A DNA stretch of 64,000 bases. Origin: Clytia hemisphaerica (taxonomy: Eukaryota > Cnidaria > Hydrozoa > Leptothecata > Clytiidae). The translations under genes and the position numbers were made by a program. Positions 25,101 through 35,621 of this stretch are shown one piece after another. Within the stretch, counting starts at the first letter, position 1, and each line of letters begins with the position of its first letter. Location of the stretch: NCBI GenBank assembly GCA_902728285.1, contig CACVBU010001315.1, positions 909,302 through 973,301 on the forward strand, given 5' to 3'. The notes under the pieces are model-generated. The model was not told where the DNA came from, made no database searches, and worked only from the letters and a program-made list of their open reading frames with translations.

Positions 25101-28100
25101 AAAGGAGAGTTTTAGAAAATATAAAATCGCTCTGTAAATTACACAATACTGTTATGCATTATGCAATATGCATTATGTTTTATGCATTTTGTACCTGCCG
25201 TTATTGGAAATATGAATTAAAAAAGTCATTTTTCTTTTTTTCTACGCCCCCACGTCAATTTTCAAGAGAGGATTTGAGGTTTGTTTAAACATCAGAGGAA
25301 ACCCTGTTCTATTTGATTGTTAAAAAAATTGCATGACACAACATTCGGAAAAGTAGAATAATTGGGCTTTCCACAAATATATATAACACTCGAAAACTAT
25401 CATGTTTTATTTTTTTGTAATTAAATCTTGCATCCGAGGGGCAAATCACTAAAATAAATCTCGTACACAATTTTATAAATAAAAAATAAATAAAAGATTA
25501 ATCATAAATCAAAAATATCTCTTATCACACAAAATGTTGTGCTCTGCACGTGCGACCGGTGACGGTGGAGCGATGAAATTTGGCATGTTTTCCCCCTTTG
25601 ATGTGCTTGACGTCTCCAGAAAGTTTCAAGTCGTGAGACCCACCCAGTCCGGCGCTAGGGGAGGGGGTCATTTACGGTCCCGTACGGGTCCTTTACGGTC
25701 CCGTAGCGCCCTTCCGTCAACTTTTCAGAACTTCAGACCTATTTTTTCGGAATCTACACCCAAAAAAACATGAAATCTCAAAACCTGGATGAAAGTTTAG
25801 AGGCGACTCTGACCCGATTTGAACTGGGACCCCTAGTACGTGAACCCATTGCCTTATACTACTGGGCCACAAGACAGTGTAAGACATGCAGCCTAAAACA
25901 GCTGTACTTTTGATTTTCAAAGGGTTCCATTTTGGGTCCATTTGATGGTCCATTTGGGGGGTCCAACTTTTGTCGTCGCTCGGAAAAAAGAGAGAACGGA
26001 GAAAACACTTGGTTTAAAAAAACATACTATTTGAAATATTTTTTATCGATGTATTGTGTTTGTAAAAAATAAATGATCTGATTTTTATTAGCTCTTTGTT
26101 CCCTATCCCTTGACCAAAAACGTTTGTGCCCTTGCCTTATAAATGAGCCTCTCACTTTTGTTTTCAGCCTCCTGCCTCCCACTTTCAACTTTAGCCTCCC
26201 GGCTCCCGGTTCAGCCTCCCTGCTCCCACTTTTCCTGTATGCCAATCAAAAAAGGTTTCCCCCTTCTTCTTTCTCAAAAAAAGGTAGACACATAAACATT
26301 CGAATGTAAGATTCGAAGTCTATATTTTCTTTGATCTAGCTTTCGCATGAAGCTCTTTAATTTATATTGGCTGGATATTGGCTTATCTAACAAAAAGCAT
26401 TCACATGGTTAATGCTTTGTAAGAGGGAAAAACCGTTGAAATTTATTAGCGATTGTTCGAAAAGATCTCTGCAAAAACCCAAAATAAAGATCTTGCTATA
26501 AAATTTACGTTTTCCAGTTAGAAAAGTAATATACGGAGGAGATATTTTCGTGATTTTTCTACACTATAGTACATTCTGTAAAATACAACTATGAAAATCA
26601 AAATGGCGACAAGCATTTTCAGTGGATCATGTATTTTCTTCATCATCCAAAATTCAAATTTACAGCTTTGTACCTTTTAATTTCTGGTAGAAAATGGTAT
26701 ATTTGTTTTGTTGAAAGTATTATCTTTCAAATTCTCCTTATTATAGCCTCTAAAATTGACATTTTTCAAATATTATGCATTATGTACCCGTCGTTCATAA
26801 ATATGATATTTTTTGCTTTAAACTGATCACACAAAGAGAAAACAAAATATAATAACATCATACACAAACAATATCCCTTAAAAAGAGAGAAATATCATAA
26901 ACAAACATCTTTATATTATCAGTAGAAGAAAACTGAAGCTATAGAAAATGAATACAAACCATTACTGAATACTTTTATGAAGTTTATAAAGTATAAAGAC
27001 CAAAAAACTTGAGTTTTAAAACGATAACAAATATCAATTTTCACCTTCCGCCTCCAATTTGAAATCTTTCCAGTCGTAAAGCATTGTGGGATAGAATGTT
27101 AATTCCTATCTATAAAACGCACTTTTCATTTCAGCTGATTTTTAATTTTGAAGTTTTCGGAACAAGACAAAAAGTTGACTCAAAATTTCTGTAGAGATAG
27201 GGCCTTTTTCCTCAGATGTTAGTTTTTAGCGATCTTTTGAGCTTCAGCGTGTCGCGTTAAGAGGTGCAGCGTTTTTCAACGTTTTTTGCCCTTAACTGCT
27301 GAGTCAGCAAAATTTCAAACTAAAATATCTCATGATCTAGCCTAGGAAACCCTATAAATGACCCCTCTAATCGATAGTACTCTTCGAGACGCATCTGTTA
27401 AAACTGGTGTCTTTTGCTGAAAATTTTCTCAAAAATGCTGACGTCAGCACAAAATATTGCATTTTTGAAGACCTTATGGGCCAATTCCGGTGGACTAAGT
27501 CCACTAAATGAGACAAATGACCCCATTTTGGAGATTCACTCTTCAAGCTCTATCTAATGGCACAACCAGTTTTAGCTAAATGACGGTTAGTGTAAAACGC
27601 AGGTCACAGGTCACGGGTCACAGGTCACGGGTCACAGGTCACAGGTCTTACAAATTACAGACCGGAAAACTGTAACGCACTCGTAACATACAACTCATAA
27701 CATAAGCTCCTGAAAATATTTTATGTAATGTAAATGTAATATCAAAATATGTTATTTAGAAGACTTAAATGAATAATCATAAACCCCAAATATTGACAAC
27801 CAATGACACTTAAATTATGTAAATAATGATTTTATCTCATGATATTTCAAGCCTTGTAATTTTAACCTGATGCAGCATATTTACTAATTGTAAGGGTGAT
27901 CCTGGATCGCCGCCGGACTATATTACATCAAAGTCCCAACTTCTCTAGATCAAAAGTTATGGATGTATTTGTGGTCAAAAGCTGATGGAAAAAAATTCCC
28001 TGAATTTCACACCTTTTTTGACCACAAATATATGCCCATAACTTTTGATATAGTGAAGTTGGGACTTTACATATAAAAGCATTTAAAAATAAAAATAAAG

Positions 28101-31100
28101 GTTAAAGAATAATGCAAATGTTTATGTTTATTCGTATATATATAATAAAAATCTTTATAGAATAAAAAATATCTTTGTCAACAGAGAAATCTGCAAAATA
28201 ATAAGTCACTGGATGTATAGTTAGCAATTGCAAAGAATATTGACTTGAAAAGAGCAGCCAGAAAAATATGAAGTGACTCAGAAATTGGGACAAAAAAACT
28301 CAGACGCAAGAAAGAAAACACACAGGGACTACACAGAAAAAATTAGAATATTGTTTTGAACATTACTAGAAATGAAATTTTGCCTTATGTAAAAATTTTT
28401 AATAAGTTTAACGATAAGTGACGTCAGACAAGCTTGAAAGTTAAGATTGATTGAGTATGAATAGAGTGTCCTGGATACAAAAGAATAGACTTAGAAGAAA
28501 TAGACTTAGCTTATTAAATAATAAACTAGAAGAATGGAACCAAAGATTTAATTACATGGAGAATGGGTCTGACGTCTATAGATGATGTTAAATACTATGT
28601 GATCTAATTCTTTATAACAAAATGAGAATAAACTGCTAATTTAAAATCTTTCCTATCCTTCATATTTAAAATCTTGTTTGGTAATATAGGTAACAGTAAC
28701 ACTTGGTAACCAGCTAACAGTTGCTGGGATAAAAAAGTCTCTGTACTTACTTTTGATGGGTTTTTTGAGTCTCTCAATCATCCAATTTGGAAATCTGATG
28801 ATTCACCATTTCTCTCGCACTGTTTAAATCTGCTCTCCTGTAGGGATAATAATTCGGGATCAGTGGTTCGTCTGGCAGTGTGGAAAGAAAAAAGTCAAGT
28901 TGTCTTTTAAATTTAATTTTAGTGCAGTTTGTGTTGTTATACGAATGTAGAATCCGAGAGAGAATTGAAAAGCTTAGGTCTTTCTTCAGATAATGAGCCT
29001 CTCCAAATGTTTTTGTGCTTAAAATTAACTTCTTTAAGGTGGCATTTTTGTCTGAGCCTCTGGTTTCTGTAGCAGGTGATACCTGTATGCTATAACTCGT
29101 CCTTGCAATGATTGGAACTTTTTACCGTCCTGGACTGATTTGGTTAAAATGCCAGGCATTGCAAGGTTACCCTTATAGCATGAAGAAGAACAACTGAGTC
29201 AACTTTTCTTAGAACATCATAGAAAAGTTGACTCAGTTCAGTTGTTCCTCTTCATGCATGGTATACTGTAAGAGAGGGTAACCGTGCAATGCCTGGTGTT
29301 TTACCCAAATCAGTCCGGGACAGTAACAAGTTCCAACCAAACGATAAAGCCTGATAAAGGAATTTGGCACAGTAAAACACAATGAACACTCTTTCCCTGC
29401 AAAGGAAATTGATTAATGTTTAAATGCCATGTCTCATGCAGTGATAATCACATTGATATATCAAAAAATACATGTTTGTAAAGTTAGTCTTGCAAAATCA
29501 TGGCAATTAGTGTTCATAAGTGGGCCATATTGTGTTTAGTGAATTATGCTCTCACTAGAAAACAAAATTAGCCTGGTGAACTAATGCGCACTTAATGCAA
29601 TTCTTACTGTAACACAAGTGAGTACCAAGGTTCAGAAATTGAGATGACAAGATAAGTTAAAAGTTAATAAGTTAAGTTTTTATAAGTTAAAAGTATGGCT
29701 AGTCGGTCCCCAGCCTTTCCCAATATATATAAGGAGGTCTCCCCAAATCGCCTTTTTTGGGGTGTAACTCACTGAAACTCCAAGAGACTGACACTACACT
29801 ATGTAATGGTGTCATTTGAATTGTCTTTTTGATATGTTTTTTCTGCAGGCAAATCAGTGGTTTTAAAGTGCTTTTAAAATTTAGTATGGATTTAATTTTG
29901 AAAATTGGAGAATTGGATTTACAGTACATTGTTTTTGTGTTAAAGATCTGATTTTGAAAATTCCTGGATTTGATTTTGAAATTAAATTGAATCTTGGAAA
30001 ATGGATAATATTAAAGTACTCTAGAAACATAATCAAGCATGTTATTATTCAAGTTTCATTTATAGATGTTTTAGTTCTAAAAATAACAGATTATATTATA
30101 TTGTGCATCGAGTTTAGAATAGAATAGTGCATCCAGAAATCAGTCATTACATAAAAAGCCAGTCATTTAAACTTTCTTAAAGGAATGGTTTGGTGAAAAT
30201 GGTGTTTTCTTTTTTATTATGTTGTTGCGTGAAAGCAAAAAAGCTGTAAATCAATTTCATATGTTTCCTTTTTTAAAGTGGGTGAACATGAAAAATTGCT
30301 AATCGATAATTCTCAACATTTGAATAGAAATATCTTGAGATCTAGACATCAAAACTTAACAAACTTTACCATTTTTGGATACTACTTAGTCAGGGCTATC
30401 CATCTGTGGGGTTGATTTTTTCTAAAAATGTCCCCAACAAATTGCTGATGTCATCAGAAAACGCCCAAAACATTGTTTTTTTTTGTCTTAAAAAGGCCAT
30501 TTATTGGCACCAGGTGGTTTAAACTTCACAAATCAGGGGGGGGGGGTCTGTAGTAAAATGTCAGACATATATGAGTAGTAAAAGGATTTTTACGAATTTT
30601 TACATACCACCACCCAGACTCTTGGAAGAGGTATTTTACTACCCTGGTAGGAAAAGTTTTTGGGACAATTTGTTATGGAGACCACCTATTTTTTGGTTGC
30701 TTTTTAGACTGATTTTACAAAAAAGCTAAAAAATGATCATTTCTGTGACACATTTTTCACTTATAGTGCAAAAATTAATGTTTTGCCCTTAGAATTAAAG
30801 TCTTTTTTATATTGACAAAAAAATTCGAGAATTCTTTGTTTGCAGTAAACAACTTTCCAACAGAAATTTTTTTCAAATTATAAAAATTTTCAGATTTTTT
30901 CAGAAAAGTCATCCAAAAAATCTAAAGAATTACAAAAATAGCTAAAATTTGCTAGTTTTACCAGTTTTAACTACCCAGGTAGTAAAGTTTTTTCTGCATT
31001 TAACACATAGATACCACCTATTTTAGTATTTAACTACCCTGAGTAGTAAAGATTTTTTTTGATTTTTCGTCACACCACCACCGTAGTAAACGTCATTATG

Positions 31101-34100
31101 TCTGAGATTTTACTACCGACCCCCCCCCCTGAACAAATAGCCCCATTTTCTTTATCCACTTTCCACTTTTTGCGCTCAATCTGTTGGTAGCATCAAATTA
31201 ATTTTCAGACCTCAAAAAAATCCTTGATAATTCAATTGAAAACTGCAGGAGGTCTGAGAGGCAAATATTTGTTTTCAATTCTACACCCTATTGGGTGTAG
31301 AATGCCCTGACCTAAGGCAGGCAGGGATAACTTCAAATTAGCCTATCATCTCGGAATACCAGCTAATTAGCCTAGAATAAGCAAATTAGCCCATTTTCAT
31401 ATAGGCTAATTAGCTCATAAAGAAGAAAAAATTTATTTTTGAGCCAAATACTAATAGTGGCATCTTTTTTTCATTAAAAAACAAATCTTATACCGGGTGC
31501 ACCAAAATAAAGTATACAGGTTTGTCGAGATATTGTGAGCTTCTGGATTTATATTTTTTGTTCATTCTTTTTTATTGTACAGGGGTTGCTCTAACTTGAA
31601 TTTTGAGCTATTATACATTAAATTTGAAAAAGTAGTTTGAAAGTTATTTCCAAAAAACTGAGTTTTTTTCCATGTCGAAATTTCAAAAAATCATTAAAAA
31701 CAGCAATCACGCTATAAATAAGACAAAATGACAAAAACACAATCTCATAGTCTTTTTGATTCTTTTTTCTCCTATCTTATATGTTGCCAACTGTTTGTCC
31801 ATCTTATTTACACGTCGTGAATATTTTCAACACCAGCAAACTCAATGCAGACCCAAGTTCTTTGAGCAACTAGTTGAAGAATGGTGATTTATTTTTTCAA
31901 AAATTTTCTCACGTAGCACACCACACCCTCTCTTGGAGATTTCCAAAAAAAATTTTCACCCTTACCAAAAATATTTTTCCACATGGGAATAGCTTGTTTT
32001 ACCATATTCTTAAATTCTGTGACGAGTTTTGATGAACACCGTTGTATTTTTTTGTATTTTTATGTGTAAAGAAGGTAAGTGCCAAGAGAAAAGTTTGCTC
32101 GCTGTTTTTAATGATTTTTTGAAATTTCGACATTAAAAAAAAGATAAAAAAAGAATGAACAAAAAATTTAAATCCTGAAGCTCACAATATCTCGACAAAG
32201 TTGTATACTTTTTTTGGTGCACCCGGTATGTTTCAAAGAACCTTCTCCACTTAAAAATCTTTTCTGTTCAGCTCCCAGAAAAGATGTATTTTAAAAAAGC
32301 TAGTTGATGGGCTAAATAACTGATAATAGGCTAATTTTCTGATCTTACTACCGTGTGCAAAAAAAAAATATATAATTTCCGCGAAAAATGCATGCGCAGT
32401 TAGAAAAAATTAAATATCTCCTATTCTGGAGCTGATTAAGGGATAATATTTGGAATATACATTAATTGAGTGATTAGAGATTAATCTGAGAATTTATAGA
32501 ATGCGACTATTAGTATTTGGCTCAAAAATCAAATTTTTCTTCATTATGAGCTAATTAGCCTATATGAAATGGGCTAATTTGCTTATTCTAGGCTAATTAG
32601 CTGGTATTCCGAGATGGTAGGCTGATTTGAAGTTATCCCTGCCTGTAAGGGGTGCCCTAGGAAGTGACACAATTCAGTACCTTGGCTGTTGGACATTAAA
32701 ATCCTAGGCAAAATTCAGAATTCCAAAAATGATTTCCTTCTCTTACTTTGTTTTTTGAACTGGAACTTTGATAGGAGGGACTCTTTTATTTCTTGCTCTG
32801 CTCAGAGTTAAACCAGGGTACTTCTCTCATTTTGGAGGACTTTAGCTAAGATGTCAAACAACAATATTTCACCATCAGGAGACTGAACTTTGGCTCATGC
32901 GTTGTCATACATGAGTCTAACAGAGATTTTTCTAAGAACCTTTTTATGTCCGAATACCTGCCAAAAAAGATTGATTTTTTGAAACTCGATCCAAAATAGA
33001 AAAGATATTTCCTAGCAGAATTAATCTTCTTAATTCTGGGAACTTCGCCCTCTGAACACCCACCAGACCCCCAGATTTGTACAGCTTTGCTGAGTAAATT
33101 CCTTTTCAGGTATATTAAAAACTCCTCTAAGTTTACAAAACGGCCCCATCTCAAAGTGCTTAGAAAAATTCCTGAGTTAATTGGATGAGATTGTCAGGGA
33201 TGCCATTTCCTTTAAGTATGACTGTGTGAAACATTTTTCCAGTGTGTTTCGTCAAACACTTTCGGAAATCAAGGAACAGTAGTACTTATTGTAGATTGTT
33301 TGACTTAACCCCTTTCTATGAATTGCCTCAATGCAAGGATCTGTGAGGTGGTCAATCTGCCTGGTCGAAATTCGTGTTGATCTAGGACTAGACTGGTTTA
33401 ATGAATCATCCAATTGATCAGTTTGGTGATGATGACATTGAGTGATATGTATGTCTTTGCTTAGGTTACCCTTTTTCTTAAGTACCGGGATGATCTTGCC
33501 GTATTTTTCCATGATTCCATATTTGACATCAGCAGCTCCTTTCACAACAAGATTACTACCGCCGTTGGTGGCGTTTTGTGAGTAGCCTCTTGAAGTTAAT
33601 TACCTTATTACACGAATATTACTAGGCACAGGGGGGGGTGAAGCAGTTAGTACAAGACATTATGCCTACTAACTGCTTTCTCGGAAGAAGTTAGTAACAC
33701 CACCACCTTGGTACACTTAGTACAGTTGGTACTAACTGAATTTAGCCTTGAAAAAGGCTTTTGACCTTTATAAATTCAATAAAATCAAAGAAAATAAAAT
33801 TTAATATCTTAAAAATGATTCAATTTTCCATAGCTTTCAATAGGAAAAAACAACATTTTAGAAAATCAAATTTCTATTGCAACCAGCAAATTGTTTTTAA
33901 GATTTTAAAAAAAATTCCGAAAATTTGAAAAAAAAATCTACTTCCCAATAATTTTTTTTGGTAAAATACGGTCTTTTTTTTTAAATTTTCTCACAAAATC
34001 CTATTTTTTACACAGTCAGTACCAAAATTTGGCAAATTTTTAGCAGGGGACCACCCTTTTTTGCAGTTAGTACATCTGAGTACTAAGTGATTTTGTCCAA

Positions 34101-35621
34101 TTCATATGGCACACCACCACGGTACTAACCGGCATGATGTCTTGTACTAACTGCTTCACCCCCCCTGCTAGGCAAGTATTCAACGGCCTTGAAATTAACA
34201 CGCAAAAAATTAACACAAATTTGATTTGCTTTTTCAGGGACACCACGGCTGGTTTTAAGGGGGTTTTTATTAACACGAAATTTTTCAATTCGTGTTAATA
34301 AAAATGACTAGTAATATTCGTGTAATAAGGTAGTACTTTCTCCTCTGAGATTAGACGTATGACTTTGTTGTCCATTATGCCAAGTATAGAAGGGTTAGAG
34401 TTATTTTTAAGAATATAAACATATTATTATTATCGTTATTATTTGGGCTCAAATAAACCGTATTTATGATGTTGTCATATATCTTCCCAGTCAGATGGTA
34501 AAAAATGTCTTAAAATTAAAAAAGTTAAGAAAAACTTTAAACAAATCTGCAAACTTGAAAGAAAGAAAATGTGTTTTGTACTTGCCATTTTCTTAGTTTT
34601 TTGTGCTTATTGAAATAACTTTCCTTATCTAGTGGCTGTTATTTTCGACTCTTTGCTTTTCTGAAGTTTCTTCTTAGCCTAATATGAGATCACATTTATG
34701 ACTTCAAAAGTTTTGACGGCTACTTCCAAAGGAAATACTTTGCAATATTTTTAGGAGAATCCTAGTAGGAACATTTCTTGATGTTTGTAGTTTAAAAACT
34801 GTTTTAATAATATCAGCACACTTTACATATTGTAACAGAGAAACAGGAAAAAGGTATTTTTTCCTCTATGGTTTTTCATGTATGATACTTTTTTTACAGT
34901 ATGGAAAGATTTTAAATGTCATTCAATAGGTGTAAATGTAAACAATAAGAGATTTATAAGTCAGATTAAAAATCTTTTATTTTTTCACTTTTTTTCTTTA
35001 GATGTTGAATCTATAATTTCTGTCATTTTATTGAATACTGCTGCATTTACTATCAATCTAGCACAATCCATTATTTAAATTTTAAGTAACTTCTCAGTCC
35101 AATATTTCATCAATTTGTTTGAAAATAACACTATATTAGAATTTTACAATTTCTAAATTATAGCTGATATTTATGAAGATTTTCAGAAGAGAGTGATGGC
35201 CCTTGGTATCGAAACAGAATGCTTAGGTGGTGGCCGCATTGAACACAGTGAAAAGAAACTTTTTGTATATGGATATTCTATGGTAATTCTTTTTTTATTA
35301 TTAGTTTGATTTGAGCACATCTGGACTCATCTAAAGATATTGGGTCATTTTGATCGAAGAAGTATTACAAAGTAAAACAAATTACTTTCTCAATTATTTT
35401 CCCTATATGAATTTCAAGGTTAATTCTACCTCTGTATAACAGAGGAAAAAGTTTTTTGGAAATAAACCCTGAACAAAAAAAATTCTAAAAATTCAGTCAA
35501 ATATTGTCTTTTTTATTGTTTATAGGGATTTGGGCGTGCTGATCATACAATAGCAGTGAAATTATTAAAAGAATCGTACCCTGATTATACTTCAATAACT
35601 TATTCAAATGATGGTTATTAG
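19161..35621 (+). CDS. PHPT1: 14-kDa phosphohistidine phosphatase, complete, three exons
   Basis: PHPT1/Janus proteins are small cytosolic enzymes that remove phosphate from phosphohistidine. Exons: 19161-19308, 35164-35282 and 35526-35621, giving 120 residues against about 125 in human. Phases join exactly (G|CT, then 0). Signatures: DVDIDDSGKFKYVLIK near the start; RGYSWAEYH with the expected catalytic His at residue 49; DIYEDF; ECLGGGRIEH; KKLFVYGYSM; GFGRADHTIAVKLLKESYPD; and the C-terminal SNDGY. Every part of the family is present and no residue looks damaged, so the gene is probably functional. The start is chosen because MAVSGED aligns with the known N-terminus. The first intron is 15,855 bases and is packed with transposable elements; the second is 243 bases. 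Intron 1 uses donor GTAAGA and acceptor TAG. Confidence 0.97.
19774..20433. mobile_element. piggyBac-type non-autonomous element (660 bp) in PHPT1 intron 1
   Basis: Perfect 15-bp inverted termini CCCTTTCCGGACGCA and TGCGTCCGGAAAGGG lie inside TTAA duplications at 19770-19773 and 20434-20437. A CCC start next to TTAA is typical of piggyBac. Near the right end GGGCCACCCGGTGGCCCGTG occurs at about 20358 and again, with one change, at about 20401. No transposase. Confidence 0.9.
20525..20906. mobile_element. CAG...CTG element with 5-bp target duplication (382 bp)
   Basis: Termini CAGTCAGGCGCATCCTGGCA and its inverse form inverted repeats of about 32 bp. The 5-bp duplication TACAA is at 20520-20524 and 20907-20911. 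No coding capacity. The combination of CAG ends and 5-bp duplication recurs at 20981, 31318 and 53926. Confidence 0.85.
20981..21998. mobile_element. CAG...CTG element with 5-bp target duplication (1018 bp)
   Basis: Inverted termini CAGTCGAGGATTATGCCCTA and the near-perfect inverse of CAGTCAAGGATTATGCCCTA are flanked by TAAAT at 20976-20980 and 21999-22003. It is inserted at the edge of a terminal sequence of the next transposon family (ACGACGGGTA at 22004). Open frames inside are short and unrecognised. Confidence 0.85.
22004..22066 (+). repeat. Extra 63-bp copy of the left terminus of the adjoining transposon
   Basis: Starts with ACGACGGGTATAAAATGCAT and precedes the almost identical left end at 22067. 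The preceding genomic bases, restored by removing the element at 20981-21998, also read TCATAAAT, the target duplication of the adjoining element. The left border of that element is therefore duplicated. Confidence 0.6.
22380..22615 (+). repeat. Minisatellite, GGGAGGCTGAAAACGAAAG-type units
   Basis: About nine imperfect units of roughly 20-30 bases with the core GGGAGGCGGGAGGCTGAAA. An inverted, shorter array is at 26140-26245, preceded in both cases by the same GGCATACAGGAAAAGTGGGA. Both lie in the outer transposon. The Pro/Phe-rich open frame on the minus strand is a by-product of the repeat. Confidence 0.85.
23010..23085 (+). repeat. tRNA-like sequence, probable SINE head
   Basis: GGCTCAATAGCACATTGCTA resembles a D-arm with box A. 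About 50 bases later GGTGGTTCGAGCCGG resembles a T-arm with box B. Pairing is imperfect, so it is more likely a tRNA-derived SINE or pseudogene than a working tRNA. It lies in the outer transposon just left of the nested copy. Confidence 0.4.
23163..25201. mobile_element. Nested transposon of the same family, opposite orientation (2039 bp)
   Basis: Ends ACGGCAGGT and ACCTGCCGT are flanked by TATTGGAA at 23155-23162 and 25202-25209 (up to 10 bp if the terminal base is counted as target). Its left arm (23163-23530) matches the right arm of the outer element inverted (26450-26794). Its right arm (24895-25201) matches the outer left arm inverted. It is therefore a second copy of the same family inserted backwards into the first. 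It contains no transposase and is itself invaded by the G-run element at 24567. Confidence 0.8.
24567..24890. mobile_element. Small element with G-homopolymer termini
   Basis: GGGGGGGTACTAGGG at the left and CCCTAAGTACCCCCCCCCC at the right are inverted. In the related arm at 22345-22380 the same position is uninterrupted (CAACAGATCAAAAGGC), while here CAGATC abuts the C/G run. This supports insertion. A related element with GTACTAGGG next to a G-run is at 49741-50025. No coding potential. Confidence 0.65.
25790..25890 (-). repeat. tRNA-like sequence, probable SINE head
   Basis: On the minus strand TGGCCCAGTAGTATAAGG (box-A-like) is followed about 35 bases later by GGTCCCAGTTCAAATCGGG (box-B-like), with a plausible anticodon-arm region between. 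It is in the outer transposon. A degenerate tRNA gene is the alternative. Confidence 0.4.
26140..26245 (-). repeat. Inverted short copy of the GGGAGGCTGAA minisatellite
   Basis: The reverse complement of this segment begins with GGCATACAGGAAAAGTGGGA, then GGGAGGCTGAA units, as at 22366-22450. It is the right-hand partner of that array within the outer transposon. Confidence 0.75.
27598..27650 (+). repeat. Short tandem repeat GGTCACAGGTCACG
   Basis: Six to seven units of 7 bases alternating AGGTCAC and GGGTCAC (CAGGTCACAGGTCACGGGTC and onward). Isolated minisatellite in PHPT1 intron 1. Confidence 0.85.
27930..28068. mobile_element. Hairpin-forming inverted repeat (MITE-like)
   Basis: AAAGTCCCAACTTC at the left pairs with GAAGTTGGGACTTT at the right. 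The arms of about 50 bases continue through ATCAAAAGTTATGG and TTTGTGGTCAAAA with a few mismatches. I could not fix a target duplication. Confidence 0.6.
29114..29333. mobile_element. Foldback inverted repeat, about 220 bp
   Basis: Two arms of about 100 bases face each other. The left has GGACTGATTTGG, CCAGGCATTGCA, GGTTACCC and GAGTCAACTTTTCT; the right has all of these in reverse complement. There is almost no loop. MITE-like; no coding potential. Ends and target duplication are unclear. Confidence 0.7.
30533..31132. mobile_element. Non-autonomous element with TCAGGGGGGGGGG termini, 5-bp duplication (600 bp)
   Basis: TCAGGGGGGGGGGTC followed by GTAGTAAAAT at the left is mirrored at the right. 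ACAAA flanks it at 30528-30532 and 31133-31137. The uninterrupted target is visible elsewhere in the window: 44630-44690 has GGCACCAGGTGGT, then AACAAATAG and CTCCATTTTCTTTA with no insert. Inner sequence repeats the motif GTAGTAAA. No coding potential. Confidence 0.85.
31318..32645. mobile_element. CAG...CTG element with 5-bp duplication, carrying a nested element (1328 bp)
   Basis: Ends CAGGCAGGGATAACTTC and GAAGTTATCCCTGCCTG head inverted arms of about 145 bases (31318-31465 and 32500-32645). They are flanked by TAAGG at 31313-31317 and 32646-32650. A TA-flanked element of 734 bases sits in the middle (31493-32226). Confidence 0.9.
31493..32226. mobile_element. TA-flanked element with CCGGGTGCACC termini (734 bp), nested
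   Basis: Ends CCGGGTGCACCAAAA and TTTTGGTGCACCCGG stand between TA dinucleotides (31491-31492 and 32227-32228). The inverted arms continue through GTCGAGATATTGTGAGCTTC. TA duplication and the CCGGGTG terminus match the mariner copy at 55684. No transposase inside. Confidence 0.85.
32651..33602. other. No feature recognised (PHPT1 intron 1)
   Basis: AT-rich intron sequence. Two minus-strand open frames of about 100 codons (32846-33154, 33252-33545) are present. The second contains ITQCHHHQTDQLDDSLNQSS, faintly like a worn LINE reverse transcriptase, but I cannot support a call. Confidence 0.3.
33603..34330. mobile_element. TA-flanked element with 23-bp termini (728 bp), host of a nested element
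   Basis: Perfect inverted ends CCTTATTACACGAATATTAC (plus TAG) and the inverse stand between TA dinucleotides at 33601-33602 and 34331-34332. The right half carries internal TTAACACGAA-type repeats. A CAGGGG element (33629-34167) is inserted three bases inside the left terminal repeat. No coding potential. Confidence 0.85.
33629..34167. mobile_element. Element with CAGGGGGGGG termini, 7-bp duplication (539 bp), nested
   Basis: CAGGGGGGGGTGAAGCAGTT at the left is inverted at the right end, where it follows GTCTTGTACTAACTGC. CTAGGCA flanks it at 33622-33628 and 34168-34174. Inner motifs repeat AGTTAGTAC. Similar in plan to 30533-31132 but not in inner sequence. Confidence 0.9.
34331..35163. 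other. Right end of PHPT1 intron 1, no repeat recognised
   Basis: AT-rich intron leading to the TAG acceptor before PHPT1 exon 2. No motif-bearing open frame. Confidence 0.4.

Larger units (their letters stand above)
22067..26794. mobile_element. Large non-autonomous DNA transposon (outer), 8-bp target duplication
   Basis: Ends ACGACGGGTAC and GTACCCGTCGT are flanked by a perfect TCATAAAT at 22059-22066 and 26795-26802. The left sub-terminal arm (to about 22345) and right arm (from about 26450) differ from each other, so only short termini are inverted. Inside are inverted copies of a GGGAGGCTGAA minisatellite (22380-22615 and 26140-26245) and a second transposon of the same family in opposite orientation (23163-25201). 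No transposase frame. An 8-bp duplication fits hAT or Merlin-like elements; assignment is open. Confidence 0.75.

Noticed and set aside
33252..33545. Minus-strand 97-codon frame as a LINE fragment
   Set aside because: Only weak resemblance around the HHHQTDQLDD stretch; no catalytic or flanking motif.
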